Shown: in pieces, positions 8,612-17,519 of the stretch | How the letters are laid out: every line of letters starts with the position of its first letter | Position numbering within the stretch: position 1 is the stretch's first letter | Source: Halioglobus japonicus | GTDB taxonomy: Bacteria; Pseudomonadota; Gammaproteobacteria; Pseudomonadales; Halieaceae | DNA: 56,593 nt | Assembly: GCA_902705825.1 (NCBI GenBank) | Contig: CACSIL010000052.1 | Span: 65,678 to 122,270 of the forward strand | Reading direction: 5' to 3' | Notes under the pieces: generated by a model | Databases searched by the model: none | Told to the model about the DNA's origin: nothing | The model's input: only the letters and a program-made list of their open reading frames with translations | Position numbers and translations under genes: made by a program

Positions 8612-9043
8612 ATGAGTGACTACAAAACATTGACCTGCGCTGACGTATCGATCGGCGACAAACTACCCCCTCTGGATATCGACATCACCACCGGCCTGGT
8701 GGTGTGCGGCGCTCTGGCCACACGCGACTTTGAGCCCGTACACCATAGTAAAGCCGCGGCCGTGGCTACCGGGCTACCCGATGTATTCATGAATATTCTG
8801 ACCAGCCAGGGCCTGATGACGCGATATGCCACTGACTGGAGTGGGCCCGAGGCCGTGGTGAAATCGGTGGATCTTCGTCTGGGCGCACCAAATGTTCCCG
8901 GCATGGTGATGACAATGACCGGTGAAGTGACAGCCATAGACACAGGCAGTGGCACAGTCGATATCACCGTCGTAGGGGAAAACAACATCTGGGGCATGCA
9001 CATGCAGGGCTCTGTTCAACTCGCACTACCGCAGGGGGCTTGA
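8612..9043 (+). CDS. MaoC-like enoyl-CoA hydratase, ChsH1-like
   Basis: Single hot-dog domain protein of 143 residues. The hydratase-2 motif is visible as Asp39-Phe-Glu-Pro-Val-His44, giving the Asp/His pair that adds water to an enoyl-CoA. It is the expected catalytic partner of the ChsH2-like protein encoded just upstream. The start at 8612 is preferred because AGGA lies 8 bp upstream; in-frame GTG (8582, overlapping the upstream stop) and ATG (8594) are possible. It is followed after 3 bp by the Ltp2-like gene. The same order, hydratase fusion, hydratase, aldolase, is seen in the actinobacterial igr operon. Confidence 0.86.
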   Translation: MSDYKTLTCADVSIGDKLPPLDIDITTGLVVCGALATRDFEPVHHSKAAAVATGLPDVFMNILTSQGLMTRYATDWSGPEAVVKSVDLRLGAPNVPGMVMTMTGEVTAIDTGSGTVDITVVGENNIWGMHMQGSVQLALPQGA

Positions 9044-9046
9044 GCC

Positions 9047-10222
9047 GTGGTTGCCAACGTAAAAGATAAAGCAGTTATCGTCGGAATCGGAAACACCACA
9101 TTCAGCAAAGACTCTGGTGTCTCCGAGTTATCCCTGGCGGTACAGGCCATTAAAGCGGCCATTGATGATGCGGGACTCAAACCCAGCGATATCGACGGCA
9201 TGGCCACCTTCACCATGGACACCAACGACGAGATTGAAGTCGCGCGCGCTCTGGGTGTGGGCGAACTGACGTTCTACGGACGCTCCCACTACGGCGGCGG
9301 CGCAGCCACCAGTTGCCTGCATCAGGCGACCATGGCAATCGCCACCGGAATGGCTGAAACTGTCGTGGTTTACCGGGCACTGAACGGCCGCAGCGGACAC
9401 CGCTTCTCCGGCGGCGTTGCCGGTGATATCACCACCGCTGATGCCATCCACTGGGGCTGGTATATGCCTTACGGCCTTCTGACCCCGGCCAGCTGGGTAG
9501 CGATGTTCACGCAGCGCTGGATGCACAACACCGGCGTCACCAAGGACGCGCTGTTTGAAGTTGCACACTCGACTCGCGTGTACGGCGCCAACAACCCCGC
9601 GGCTTTTTTCTATGGGCGTGAATTCGACCGCGCCGAGTATGACGCGGCCCGTATGATAGCTGACCCATTGCAACTGTTTGACTGCTGCCAGGAAAGCGAC
9701 GGCGGTTCAGCCGTCATTGTGACAACACCCGAACGCGCCCGCGACCTCCGTCAACCCGGCGTGAGCGTGCGCGGTGTGGCCCAGTGTGCAGCTGAAGATC
9801 AGGAACAAATGACATCTTTCTACCGCGAGGAATTTGCCGGTATACCGGAAATGGAAACGTCGGCAAAGAATGTCTACGCGATGTCCGGCCTGTCTGCCGA
9901 TGATATCGATGCCGCCGTCATCTACGATGCCTTTTCCCCGATCGTACTGTGGCAACTGGAAGCCTGGGGCTTCTGCGGTTTCGGAGAGTCAGGTGATTTC
10001 GTCAAGGATGGCGCGCTGCGAACAGACGGCCGCCTGCCCACCAACACGCACGGTGGCCAGTTAAGTGAGGCCTATATTCACGGTGTGAACGGTATCGTAG
10101 AGGCGACGCGCCTGGTGCGTGGCAGCTCGGTGAATCAGCCGGCGAAAACCGTGAATCATGCGCTCGTCACATCGGGCGTCGGTATTCCCACCGGCGGCGC
10201 CATCCTGGGCAAGATGGACTGA
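9047..10222 (+). CDS. Ltp2-like steroid side-chain aldolase (thiolase fold), copy 2
   Basis: Thiolase-fold protein of 391 residues starting at GTG with AGGGGG upstream. The nucleophile loop reads HYGGGAATSC (81-90) with no Cys at the normal thiolase position. Tyr293 in YDAF, His335 in NTHGG and Tyr343 in AYIHG match the residues implicated in Ltp2-type retro-aldolases. Such enzymes release acetyl- or propionyl-CoA and leave a 17-keto steroid, working with the DUF35 domain of ChsH2. It ends the plus-strand igr-like operon and converges with the P-type ATPase gene. It is a paralogue of the protein at 2889-4064, sharing for instance SGVSELSL, TDEIEVARA/NDEIEVARA and QEQMTSFYR. Confidence 0.88.
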   Translation: MVANVKDKAVIVGIGNTTFSKDSGVSELSLAVQAIKAAIDDAGLKPSDIDGMATFTMDTNDEIEVARALGVGELTFYGRSHYGGGAATSCLHQATMAIATGMAETVVVYRALNGRSGHRFSGGVAGDITTADAIHWGWYMPYGLLTPASWVAMFTQRWMHNTGVTKDALFEVAHSTRVYGANNPAAFFYGREFDRAEYDAARMIADPLQLFDCCQESDGGSAVIVTTPERARDLRQPGVSVRGVAQCAAEDQEQMTSFYREEFAGIPEMETSAKNVYAMSGLSADDIDAAVIYDAFSPIVLWQLEAWGFCGFGESGDFVKDGALRTDGRLPTNTHGGQLSEAYIHGVNGIVEATRLVRGSSVNQPAKTVNHALVTSGVGIPTGGAILGKMD

Positions 10223-10306
10223 CCTGCACTGGCTTTATGAGCAGTTCGAGACGCTCGCCTCGCAACTGCTATTCATAGAGAAGATGAGGATCTGAGCTAC
10301 CCGATC

Positions 10307-13033
10307 TCAGGATAATTGTTCGCCCCTCATCCGCCGATACACGTGTCGTAGCTGTTTTTCGATCTCAATGATCACAAACAGCGCGACACCAATGCCGACT
10401 ATCAGAACCCCATCGAGGAACGGTATAGCGACTGTAGAAAATGTCGCTTGCAGGGGTGCCAGATACGTAATGGCGAACTGAGCGATCGTAATCACAACAA
10501 CCACTGACCAGACAACCCTGGTACCTCGAACCGCCTTCCATGTCAGTGACGTGCTGTAGATATTACGAATGAAAAATAGATGGAAAATCTCCATCACTAC
10601 CAACGTATTCATTGAGATAGTGCGGGCGAGCTCGACGGAGTAACCCTGATCAATGGCGTACTGGTAGATACCGAACACGCCACAGAGAAACAGGAAAGAC
10701 ACCAGTAATACATGCCACACTAATTCACCATTTAACAATGGCTCATTACGCTCACGTGGCGGTCGGCGCATCGTGTTTTCTTCAGTTGGCTCAAAAGCCA
10801 GAGCGATGCCGAGCGTGATTGCCGTAATCAGATTAACCCATAAAATCTGAATTGGAGTGACAGGCAATGTCATGCCCAGAAGTAAAGCAACAATGATTGT
10901 CATCGCCTCCCCGGCATTGGTCGGCAGCGTCCAGCTGATGACTTTTTTGAGATTGTCATAGACGGTACGTCCTTCGCGCACAGCAGCGACAATGGATGCA
11001 AAATTGTCATCTGCCAGTACAAGTTCTGCAGCCTCTTTGGCTGCCTCACTACCCGATCGCCCCATGGCAATACCGGCATCGGCCCGTTTTAGCGCTGGGG
11101 CATCATTCACGCCATCACCGGTCATGGCCACTGTCATACCATGAGACTGCAGAGCCATAACAAGCCTCAGCTTATGCTCTGGACTGGTTCGAGCAAAAAT
11201 ATTGCAGTTAAGCACCACCTGTCGAAGGGCAACATCATCCAGATTGTCCAGATCCCCACCGGTAAGCACTTTCTCCGCGTTCTCTAAGCCAACCTGCTTG
11301 CCTATCGCGGCGGCAGTTCTGGTGTGGTCACCGGTTATCATTTTCACTTGAATATCGGCGTCGCGACATTCAGCAATTGCAGCTATTGCCTCAGGGCGAG
11401 GCGGGTCAATCATCCCCACCATACTCAACAAGGTCAGCGAGCCATCTACATCCTTATGTTCCAGGACAGTGTGCTCAGGCGGCACCGGCTTGATGGCGAA
11501 AGCCAGGATGCGCTGACCAAGCGCTGCAACCGACTCCGCCTGATGGTTCCAGTAGGCTGTATCCAGGGGCTCAAGTGCGCCGTCTGCAGCGCGCTGATTG
11601 GCACACATCCCCAAAATTTGTTCCGGCGCGCCTTTGACATAAATAAAGGCCTGACCTTCATGGTCGTGGTTTAATGTCGCCATGAATCGATGTCTTGCAT
11701 CAAAAGGAATAGCATCGGTACGCGCCCACTGCTTCTGCTCCTGACGGACACTGATATCCATCTTTTCGGCGAACGCCAGAAGCGCACCTTCCATCGGGTC
11801 CCCCTCCACTACCCAGGCGCTGTCGTGTTCACGCAGGGTGGCATCGTTGCAGAGTACCGCCGCTCGAGCGAGCTCTTCGAGAACGGAATGTTCGGATGGA
11901 GATACTTCAGCGGCGTCTAATGTAAGTGTACCTTTGGGCTCATAGCCATTGCCCTGCAGACCGAAACGGTGACTCTGCGTAAGCACCGAAGCCACCATCA
12001 TTTCGTTGCGCGTCAGCGTCCCTGTTTTGTCTGTACAAATCACCGAAACTGAACCCAGCGTTTCAATAGCCGGTAAGCGCCGCACAATGGCGTTGCGACG
12101 CGCCATAGCCTGAACGCCGATAGCCAGGGTAATGGTGAGTACCGCCGGCAGCCCCTCTGGAATCGCAGCGACAGACAAGCCCACCACTGCCATAAACATT
12201 TCGGTAAAATCGTAGTGGGCGACAAAATAACCAAAAGCAAGCAGGAGTGCAGCGACCACCAAAATCAACACTGTCAGCCACTTGGCGAATACAGCCATCT
12301 GGGATACCAGCGGTGTCGTCAGGGTTTGCACTTCCGATAACAGGCCACTGATGCGCCCAATCTCTGTGGCTGCACCTGTAGCAACCACCACACCTTTACA
12401 CTGACCAGCAGTGACCAGAGTGCCGGAGAACGCCATGCAGGATCGATCCCCCAATGAAGACGCCATAGCTACCGCCTGCGTGCGCTTCTCCACCGGGACG
12501 GATTCACCCGTTAAGATCGCTTCCTGTATCGACGCACTGTGAGTGGTCAGCAGCCGCAGATCGGCAGGGACTTTATCACCAGCTTCCAACAGGACAATGT
12601 CGCCCGGAACCAGCTGCTCACCGTCGATCGTGACGCGCTTTGCGCTGCGAATCACACTGGCGCGAGGTGCCAGCATATGGCGGATAGCATCCATAGCCTG
12701 CTCGGCCCTGCCCTCCTGAATGAACCCGATAATGGCATTGGCGATTACTACGGTAAGTATGACTCCGGTATCAATCCAGTGACCAAGCAGTGCTGTTATT
12801 ACGGCAGAGCCTAACAGCACATATATCAAGATGTTGTGAAAGTGCAGCAGGAAGCGTAAGAAGGAATTGCGACGCGCAGCCTGCGGCAGACAGTTAGGCC
12901 CATGTTCAGCCAGGCGCGCTTCTGCCTCGCCTTGCGTTAAACCCTCAGTTGACGTTTGCAATGCCTCTATTGCATAGTCGCAAGACTGACTGTGCCAATT
13001 GACCTCGGAATCGATCTTTTTCGTACTCCGCAT
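10307..13033 (-). CDS. P2A-type cation-transporting P-type ATPase
   Basis: Membrane ion pump of 908 residues with the full P-type layout: N-terminal cation ATPase domain, actuator loop TGES (175-178), M4 motif PEGLPA (292-297), phosphorylation site DKTGTLT with Asp335, the TGDGVNDAPAL hinge, and six C-terminal membrane segments. Compared with SERCA, M6 reads WVNLITAITLG: the Asn734 and Thr737 ligands are kept, but the key Asp is Ala738. This is the pattern of bacterial PMA1/PacL-like pumps whose ion (Na+, K+, Ca2+ or H+) is often unclear. It converges with the Ltp2-like gene; no operon partner is evident. Confidence 0.9.
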   Translation of the reverse strand: MRSTKKIDSEVNWHSQSCDYAIEALQTSTEGLTQGEAEARLAEHGPNCLPQAARRNSFLRFLLHFHNILIYVLLGSAVITALLGHWIDTGVILTVVIANAIIGFIQEGRAEQAMDAIRHMLAPRASVIRSAKRVTIDGEQLVPGDIVLLEAGDKVPADLRLLTTHSASIQEAILTGESVPVEKRTQAVAMASSLGDRSCMAFSGTLVTAGQCKGVVVATGAATEIGRISGLLSEVQTLTTPLVSQMAVFAKWLTVLILVVAALLLAFGYFVAHYDFTEMFMAVVGLSVAAIPEGLPAVLTITLAIGVQAMARRNAIVRRLPAIETLGSVSVICTDKTGTLTRNEMMVASVLTQSHRFGLQGNGYEPKGTLTLDAAEVSPSEHSVLEELARAAVLCNDATLREHDSAWVVEGDPMEGALLAFAEKMDISVRQEQKQWARTDAIPFDARHRFMATLNHDHEGQAFIYVKGAPEQILGMCANQRAADGALEPLDTAYWNHQAESVAALGQRILAFAIKPVPPEHTVLEHKDVDGSLTLLSMVGMIDPPRPEAIAAIAECRDADIQVKMITGDHTRTAAAIGKQVGLENAEKVLTGGDLDNLDDVALRQVVLNCNIFARTSPEHKLRLVMALQSHGMTVAMTGDGVNDAPALKRADAGIAMGRSGSEAAKEAAELVLADDNFASIVAAVREGRTVYDNLKKVISWTLPTNAGEAMTIIVALLLGMTLPVTPIQILWVNLITAITLGIALAFEPTEENTMRRPPRERNEPLLNGELVWHVLLVSFLFLCGVFGIYQYAIDQGYSVELARTISMNTLVVMEIFHLFFIRNIYSTSLTWKAVRGTRVVWSVVVVITIAQFAITYLAPLQATFSTVAIPFLDGVLIVGIGVALFVIIEIEKQLRHVYRRMRGEQLS

Positions 13034-13229
13034 ACCATCCTCATTACCTGAAGCTTACAGAATCGGAAACTCTCCATAATAACTGGTGTAGCGTATACAG
13101 CATTAATCTGTATCAAATAACGGCCAGAAGCCCAGAGACTCATAATGCGCGGGGTAACTCCCTCACTATAGATAGCCGGCCCACCTGGACACACGGCGAC
13201 CAACTCAGAAAAGATTAAATGATGGTGTG

Positions 13230-13248
13230 GCGGCTTTGCGAAGGCCGC
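13230..13248 (-). terminator. Weak stem-loop after prsT
   Basis: An 8-bp stem with one G-T pair and a 3-base loop lies about 35 bp beyond the prsT stop on the minus strand. Only an A/T-mixed stretch follows, not a clean T-tract, so termination is uncertain. Confidence 0.3.
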
Positions 13249-13284
13249 GCTTCGAATGCACGGCGACCAGGCAAAGGTAGTTTT

Positions 13285-16095
13285 TTACTTCAGCCCTGCA
13301 GTGACGAGGCGCTGGGCCTCTTCGCGGCCGGCAAATTCCTGGCCGCTGTTCACCGCAGCCTTCAATTCTTTTTGCGCCTCAACCGTACGACCGAGCGCCA
13401 ACAACGTAACGCCGAGGTGATAACGGATTTCAGGATCTGTGGATTTCTGGGCGTAGGCTTTACGCAAATAGGACAGCGCCTCCTTGCTCTCGCCCTGTCG
13501 GGACAGAATCCAACCGACCGTATCAAGTAGTGCAGCGCTCTTGTCTCCTGCCGCTGCCAACCCTCTGCGAGCCACGACAAGCGCCTTGTCGAGATCGTCT
13601 TCGGCATAAATGTTTGCCAGATTATTCAGGATCGCCGGATCATTGGAGAACGCTTCCAGGTCGAGCAGCTTCTCATAATACCGCGCTGCCTCGGCGGTAT
13701 TACCCTGACTCAGGTAGCTGTCGGCTACCAGCCTCACAGCCAGTACCGGCAGAGAAGATTTATTCAGGGTTTCAGTCATCACATCGGTAAACTCGTGTGC
13801 CGCAATACCCTGGGAACCCAGCTCATAGAGCCGCACAATCGCGTCGATGTTGTTCGTATCCAACTGGAATGCTGTCAAAAAATAGGTTTGGGCAAGCTCT
13901 GGCTCACCGCGAGCGAGTGCGATATCACCCAGCAGTAACGAGCTGCCGGTGCGCGGACCGAACTCGGCTTGCAGGGTTTCAGCGACACTTTGCGCGGTGT
14001 CCAAATCACCATCCGAAAAATCCAGGCGCGCCAGATCAAGTCTTAACGAGTAGGATTCCGGCTCCAGACTCAAGCCCTGATCCAAAGACTTGCGGGCAGC
14101 CTCCGGGTTATTGAAGCGCACGTAGATTGCAGCCAACTCGCGCATTTTTTCTGGATCCTGCTTCCACATAGGATACAATCTGCTCAGCGTGTTCTGCGCG
14201 AGTTCCACTTCCTCCATTTCCATCGCAATGGTGGCCTGTCGAAGCAGATACTCAACATTGTAAGGGTGCTCACTCACCAGCTTCTGGACGATAAACTTCG
14301 CAGCCTCCCAATTTCCCGTCTGGGTGTAGATTTCCAGTTGCAGCTCGCGAGATCCAACCGACACACTGTCGTAGGCATAGACCTTATCACTCCACTCGAT
14401 GGCTTCATCGAACCTGCCTTGCAAATAGGCAATTCTGGCCATCAGTATCAGAGCCTTGGTATTACTGGGCATCTGCTCAATGATACCTTTGAGAACTTTG
14501 CTCGACGCGGCCAAATCGCCGCGCTTCTTGTACAACATCGCCTGATTGAACCGGGCATCGACATCACCGGGTGCCAGCTGCAACGCTTTCTCGATGTAGA
14601 CCTGAGCTTCATCCAGATTACCCAGCGTCAGATAAGTCACCGCGGCAAAATTATTAACGCGGACATTGCCCGGGAAAGTCTTCTGCAACTGCGTAACTGT
14701 CTGCTGTGCTGCAGCATTCTCTCCCAATGCCAGTTGTAGCACCCCGCGCAACAGGCCATAACCAAGCGGCTCTGGCGCGGTTAATTCCTGCGCATTCAAC
14801 AGGTTTAACGCCTCCTCCAACTGACCCTCGGAGCGGATAAGCTCAGCCTCCAGCATGATCACGTAGGGGTTATCTCCCACGCCGTTCTGTTTCAACTTCT
14901 GCAAGAGCTCTTTTGCCCTGTAGGTGTCGCCCGTGTGGGTATAGAGGCTCAATAGCTGGATGGATAATCCGGGATCACTCGAAACTTCAGATTCCCGGCT
15001 GCTAAGCAGCTCAGTTGCCCGTCTGATCTGGTTATTGCGAAGATAAATATCTGCAAGTAATCGCGTAGCCGCCAGATCCGTCCTATTTTTCAGCAGATAG
15101 GCATTGAGCAACGCGCTCGCATTCTCGTCGTTACCCTGTATGTATTCTGCAGATGCCCGGATAAACATCATCGTATCGTCCGACTGGCTCTGCCCGTCAT
15201 CGAACCGCGCCAACTTGCTGCTGAGGTTAGCCAGCATCGAATCGCCCAGTTCAGAATCACCGTCGCCGATCAACAAAATGGCACTGACAAGCGTGGCGGC
15301 AGGGTCTTCTGGAGATTGCTCCAAAATCAAATCGAGGTATTCTTTTGTCTTGCCCCGATCGCCAAGCTGCATATACACCTGCGCGAGTGAGCGCTGTATC
15401 CTGATGTCTTCAGGGTCGAGATCAAAGCCTACCAGCGCATATTCAAGCGCTTTTTCATACTCTTTCTCCCTGAATGCCAACTCACCGCGGAGCTGCCATG
15501 TCTTGGCATTTTCAGCATCGAGAGCCAGTGACTGCTCTATCAGGGCACGCGCGTCTTCGATCATATCGCTGTTCATATAGATGACAGCAATCGTATTGTT
15601 TGAGCGAACGTTATTCGGAAGGATGGTTGCGGCGCGTTCAAATTCACTGCGAGCAAGCGTCGGCTCACCCTGCAATAAATAGCCCTGCCCCTTCAGCAAA
15701 GCCCATTCAAACTGGGTTTCCGTTGTAAAGCTATCGGATACCCGTTCGATCTCCATCAGCTTGTCGATATTCTCCTGCAGCAACAACGATTGCCCGTAGA
15801 TTGGCAGCACCAGGTTGATATCAGCACCTAACAACAATGCCTCCGCCGATTCTTTCTCTGCGCTGTAAATATCTCCTGCATTGAAATACACCTGGGCGAG
15901 TAACAGCCGGGCCGAGAGGAGATTGGGATCTTTCTGTAGCGCATTCTTGAGATGGATGTACGATTCGTCGTACTCGCCCTCTGCGTATGCCTGCACCGCT
16001 TTCTCATAGCTGACGCTGGCATCTTCTGCGGCAGGCGCAACTGCAGATGACAACGCCATTGATAACAGCAGTATGTGAGCAAAAAGCCTGATCAC
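13285..16095 (-). CDS. prsT: PEP-CTERM/exosortase system TPR-repeat protein PrsT
   Basis: Secreted protein of 936 residues made almost wholly of tetratricopeptide repeats (many A-x-Y/L-x2-G-x2-A units), matching the PrsT family, which co-occurs with exosortase XrtA and PEP-CTERM proteins. The N-terminus MIRLFAHILLLSMALSSA is a signal peptide; unlike the family name (TPR lipoprotein) implies, no lipobox Cys is seen. The GTG at 16095 was chosen because GGAGG lies 7 bp before it; an in-frame TTG at 16099-16101 sits too close. Next upstream is a PEP-CTERM protein gene with its own terminator. No exosortase or EPS genes lie in the window. PrsT probably acts in the envelope in surface-protein or polysaccharide assembly. 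Confidence 0.88.
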   Translation of the reverse strand: MIRLFAHILLLSMALSSAVAPAAEDASVSYEKAVQAYAEGEYDESYIHLKNALQKDPNLLSARLLLAQVYFNAGDIYSAEKESAEALLLGADINLVLPIYGQSLLLQENIDKLMEIERVSDSFTTETQFEWALLKGQGYLLQGEPTLARSEFERAATILPNNVRSNNTIAVIYMNSDMIEDARALIEQSLALDAENAKTWQLRGELAFREKEYEKALEYALVGFDLDPEDIRIQRSLAQVYMQLGDRGKTKEYLDLILEQSPEDPAATLVSAILLIGDGDSELGDSMLANLSSKLARFDDGQSQSDDTMMFIRASAEYIQGNDENASALLNAYLLKNRTDLAATRLLADIYLRNNQIRRATELLSSRESEVSSDPGLSIQLLSLYTHTGDTYRAKELLQKLKQNGVGDNPYVIMLEAELIRSEGQLEEALNLLNAQELTAPEPLGYGLLRGVLQLALGENAAAQQTVTQLQKTFPGNVRVNNFAAVTYLTLGNLDEAQVYIEKALQLAPGDVDARFNQAMLYKKRGDLAASSKVLKGIIEQMPSNTKALILMARIAYLQGRFDEAIEWSDKVYAYDSVSVGSRELQLEIYTQTGNWEAAKFIVQKLVSEHPYNVEYLLRQATIAMEMEEVELAQNTLSRLYPMWKQDPEKMRELAAIYVRFNNPEAARKSLDQGLSLEPESYSLRLDLARLDFSDGDLDTAQSVAETLQAEFGPRTGSSLLLGDIALARGEPELAQTYFLTAFQLDTNNIDAIVRLYELGSQGIAAHEFTDVMTETLNKSSLPVLAVRLVADSYLSQGNTAEAARYYEKLLDLEAFSNDPAILNNLANIYAEDDLDKALVVARRGLAAAGDKSAALLDTVGWILSRQGESKEALSYLRKAYAQKSTDPEIRYHLGVTLLALGRTVEAQKELKAAVNSGQEFAGREEAQRLVTAGLK

Positions 16096-16161
16096 GAACA
16101 ATCCTCCCTATTGCAGACGGTGGGTTTTAGATAGCAGAGGTCATGGTAACGCAGGCAAAAA

Positions 16162-16187
16162 AAAACGGAACTTAATAGCTCCGTTTT
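16162..16187 (-). terminator. Rho-independent terminator of the PEP-CTERM gene
   Basis: The stem AAAACGGA/TCCGTTTT (8 bp) with a 10-base loop is followed, on the minus strand, by a run of at least eight T. It lies 25 bp beyond the stop of the PEP-CTERM gene and separates it from prsT. Confidence 0.8.
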
Positions 16188-16212
16188 ATGCAGAAAGCGT
16201 GAATCAGTGCCG

Positions 16213-17031
16213 TTACAGGGTTTTAACGCTCACCTTTCTGCGACCGCGCAGGCCCAGCAAGCCAGCGAGTATCAGCAATGCAGTTCCCGGCACGGGGACT
16301 TCGCCAGGCGGAGCAGGTGTTGGTGTTGGGGCTTCGCTGGTAGAAGTTTTGATCTTACTCAACTTCATGCCGTCATCTCCGCCGTCACCGCCACTACCAA
16401 AGACCGGGTTATACACACCCACCAGCCATTTCGTAGACTCGATGTTCGACGGGTTTACGGAGTAGTAGCTCAAGCCAACGTTGCTGTAGTTACCCGCAGA
16501 ATCGTAGCCAACACTGTTATCAAGTACACCCGACCAGGTTTCACCCAACACCGAACCGGAGCCCGACCCGTTCCATGCCAGCAATGACACATCGGTGGTA
16601 TTGCTTCCGTTGCCACCAGTGGCCCAGTCGAGATTCAGCGACGTCATATTGACGGCAGTGTCAAATTCGAGCAGCAGCATATCGAACTCGCCATCACTGT
16701 CAGAGGTAATGCTGTCAATCGAGTGATTGGGCGAACCGGAATTTTCATCGCGGTTCACTATGCCCAGGGCCGAATTCATAGCCCAGTGCAGTTGCGCCGT
16801 TTCGATCTCATCCGGTCCATTTGAATCGTTCGTATCAGACCAGGCCGTAACCGTCAGATTAACCCCATCGGAAGAAGTCAGGCTCAGTGAATTGCCATCA
16901 CCGTAACCACTGAAACTCTGGCTGGAACTATTGAAATCCCAAACCTGTACATTAGCCAGAGAGGGAACGGCATGCATCGCCGCAAATACCGTGGCAGCAC
17001 TCAATCCGACCAATCTTCTGTTAATACCCAT
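16213..17031 (-). CDS. PEP-CTERM sorting domain-containing exported protein
   Basis: Protein of 272 residues with an N-terminal signal peptide (LSAATVFAAMHAVPSLA, cleavage near residue 26). The Ser/Asn/Gly-rich body is predicted to be beta-structured. A 28-residue C-terminal sorting tag follows: a Pro-rich stretch (APTPTPAPPGE), VPVPGTALLILAGLLGLRG and a basic RRK end. The tag has VPVP instead of the canonical VPEP, a variant seen in the family. An exosortase encoded elsewhere should cleave it and place the protein at the surface or in the EPS matrix. A sigma-54-type promoter lies 94-111 bp upstream of the ATG. Confidence 0.88.
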   Translation of the reverse strand: MGINRRLVGLSAATVFAAMHAVPSLANVQVWDFNSSSQSFSGYGDGNSLSLTSSDGVNLTVTAWSDTNDSNGPDEIETAQLHWAMNSALGIVNRDENSGSPNHSIDSITSDSDGEFDMLLLEFDTAVNMTSLNLDWATGGNGSNTTDVSLLAWNGSGSGSVLGETWSGVLDNSVGYDSAGNYSNVGLSYYSVNPSNIESTKWLVGVYNPVFGSGGDGGDDGMKLSKIKTSTSEAPTPTPAPPGEVPVPGTALLILAGLLGLRGRRKVSVKTL

Positions 17032-17124
17032 ACTAAACGCCCTTTAAATGTTGCAATTTTTTAACCCGCATTCCAGATGAAATTAAGCGGGTACCAAACA
17101 ATAGTAGTTTTGCCGCGGGACACT

Positions 17125-17142
17125 TAGCAATAACTGGGCCAA
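17125..17142 (-). promoter_or_regulatory. Sigma-54 (-24/-12) promoter of the PEP-CTERM gene
   Basis: On the minus strand TTGGCCCAGTTATTGCTA has GG and GC exactly ten bases apart, fitting the RpoN consensus TGGCAC-N5-TTGCW at the -24 and -12 elements. The predicted start near 17115 gives a leader of about 84 nt. PEP-CTERM genes in other proteobacteria are under RpoN and the PrsK/PrsR two-component pair, which agrees with this site. Confidence 0.65.
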
Positions 17143-17481
17143 CATTTTTATCTCATTGTTTTTAATGATTTTTTTATATTATCGCCTGACAGCCGTTACC
17201 TAATTTCAGACAATATGTAATATTTTTTGACAGTCTCGGATTTTTGGTCTACGCGAACCCTGTCACAACATGGAGATATTCCATGGAACTGGCCCGCACT
17301 TCCGCTGTTTGCCATCTTGTATTACTAGTGAAAGCTATCTATTGTGGCCGGTTTTTTTTCCGTTTGAGCGATATTCAAGCGGTAAGGGGGGGCATGCACA
17401 CTCGCTCAACAGTGCTTTTCATCGAGAAACTGCGTTTTTTCTAAGCGCGGTGTAAAGATAGCTGACAAAAGGCGTAAAAAA

Positions 17482-17498
17482 GGCGCCGTATTGGCGCC
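17482..17498 (-). terminator. Rho-independent terminator of the MaoC-like gene
   Basis: GGCGCC is repeated with a 5-base spacer; each copy is self-complementary, giving a 6-bp GC stem. On the minus strand it is followed by six T. It lies about 20 bp after the stop of the gene at 17520-17987. Confidence 0.75.
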
Positions 17499-17519
17499 GT
17501 ATAACCGTCTTGCGAAGAG

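Larger units (their letters stand above)
17032..17519. other. AT-rich intergenic region
   Basis: This 488-bp stretch holds the leader and sigma-54 promoter of the PEP-CTERM gene, AT-rich DNA at 17145-17235 that could bind an activator or IHF, and the terminator of the MaoC-like gene at 17482-17498. Plus-strand reading frames of about 60 codons here show no family features or ribosome site and are not called. Confidence 0.5.

Noticed and set aside
17244..17444. 66-codon plus-strand frame in the AT-rich gap
   Set aside because: No ribosome site, no signal or domain, and it sits in the upstream region of the PEP-CTERM gene.
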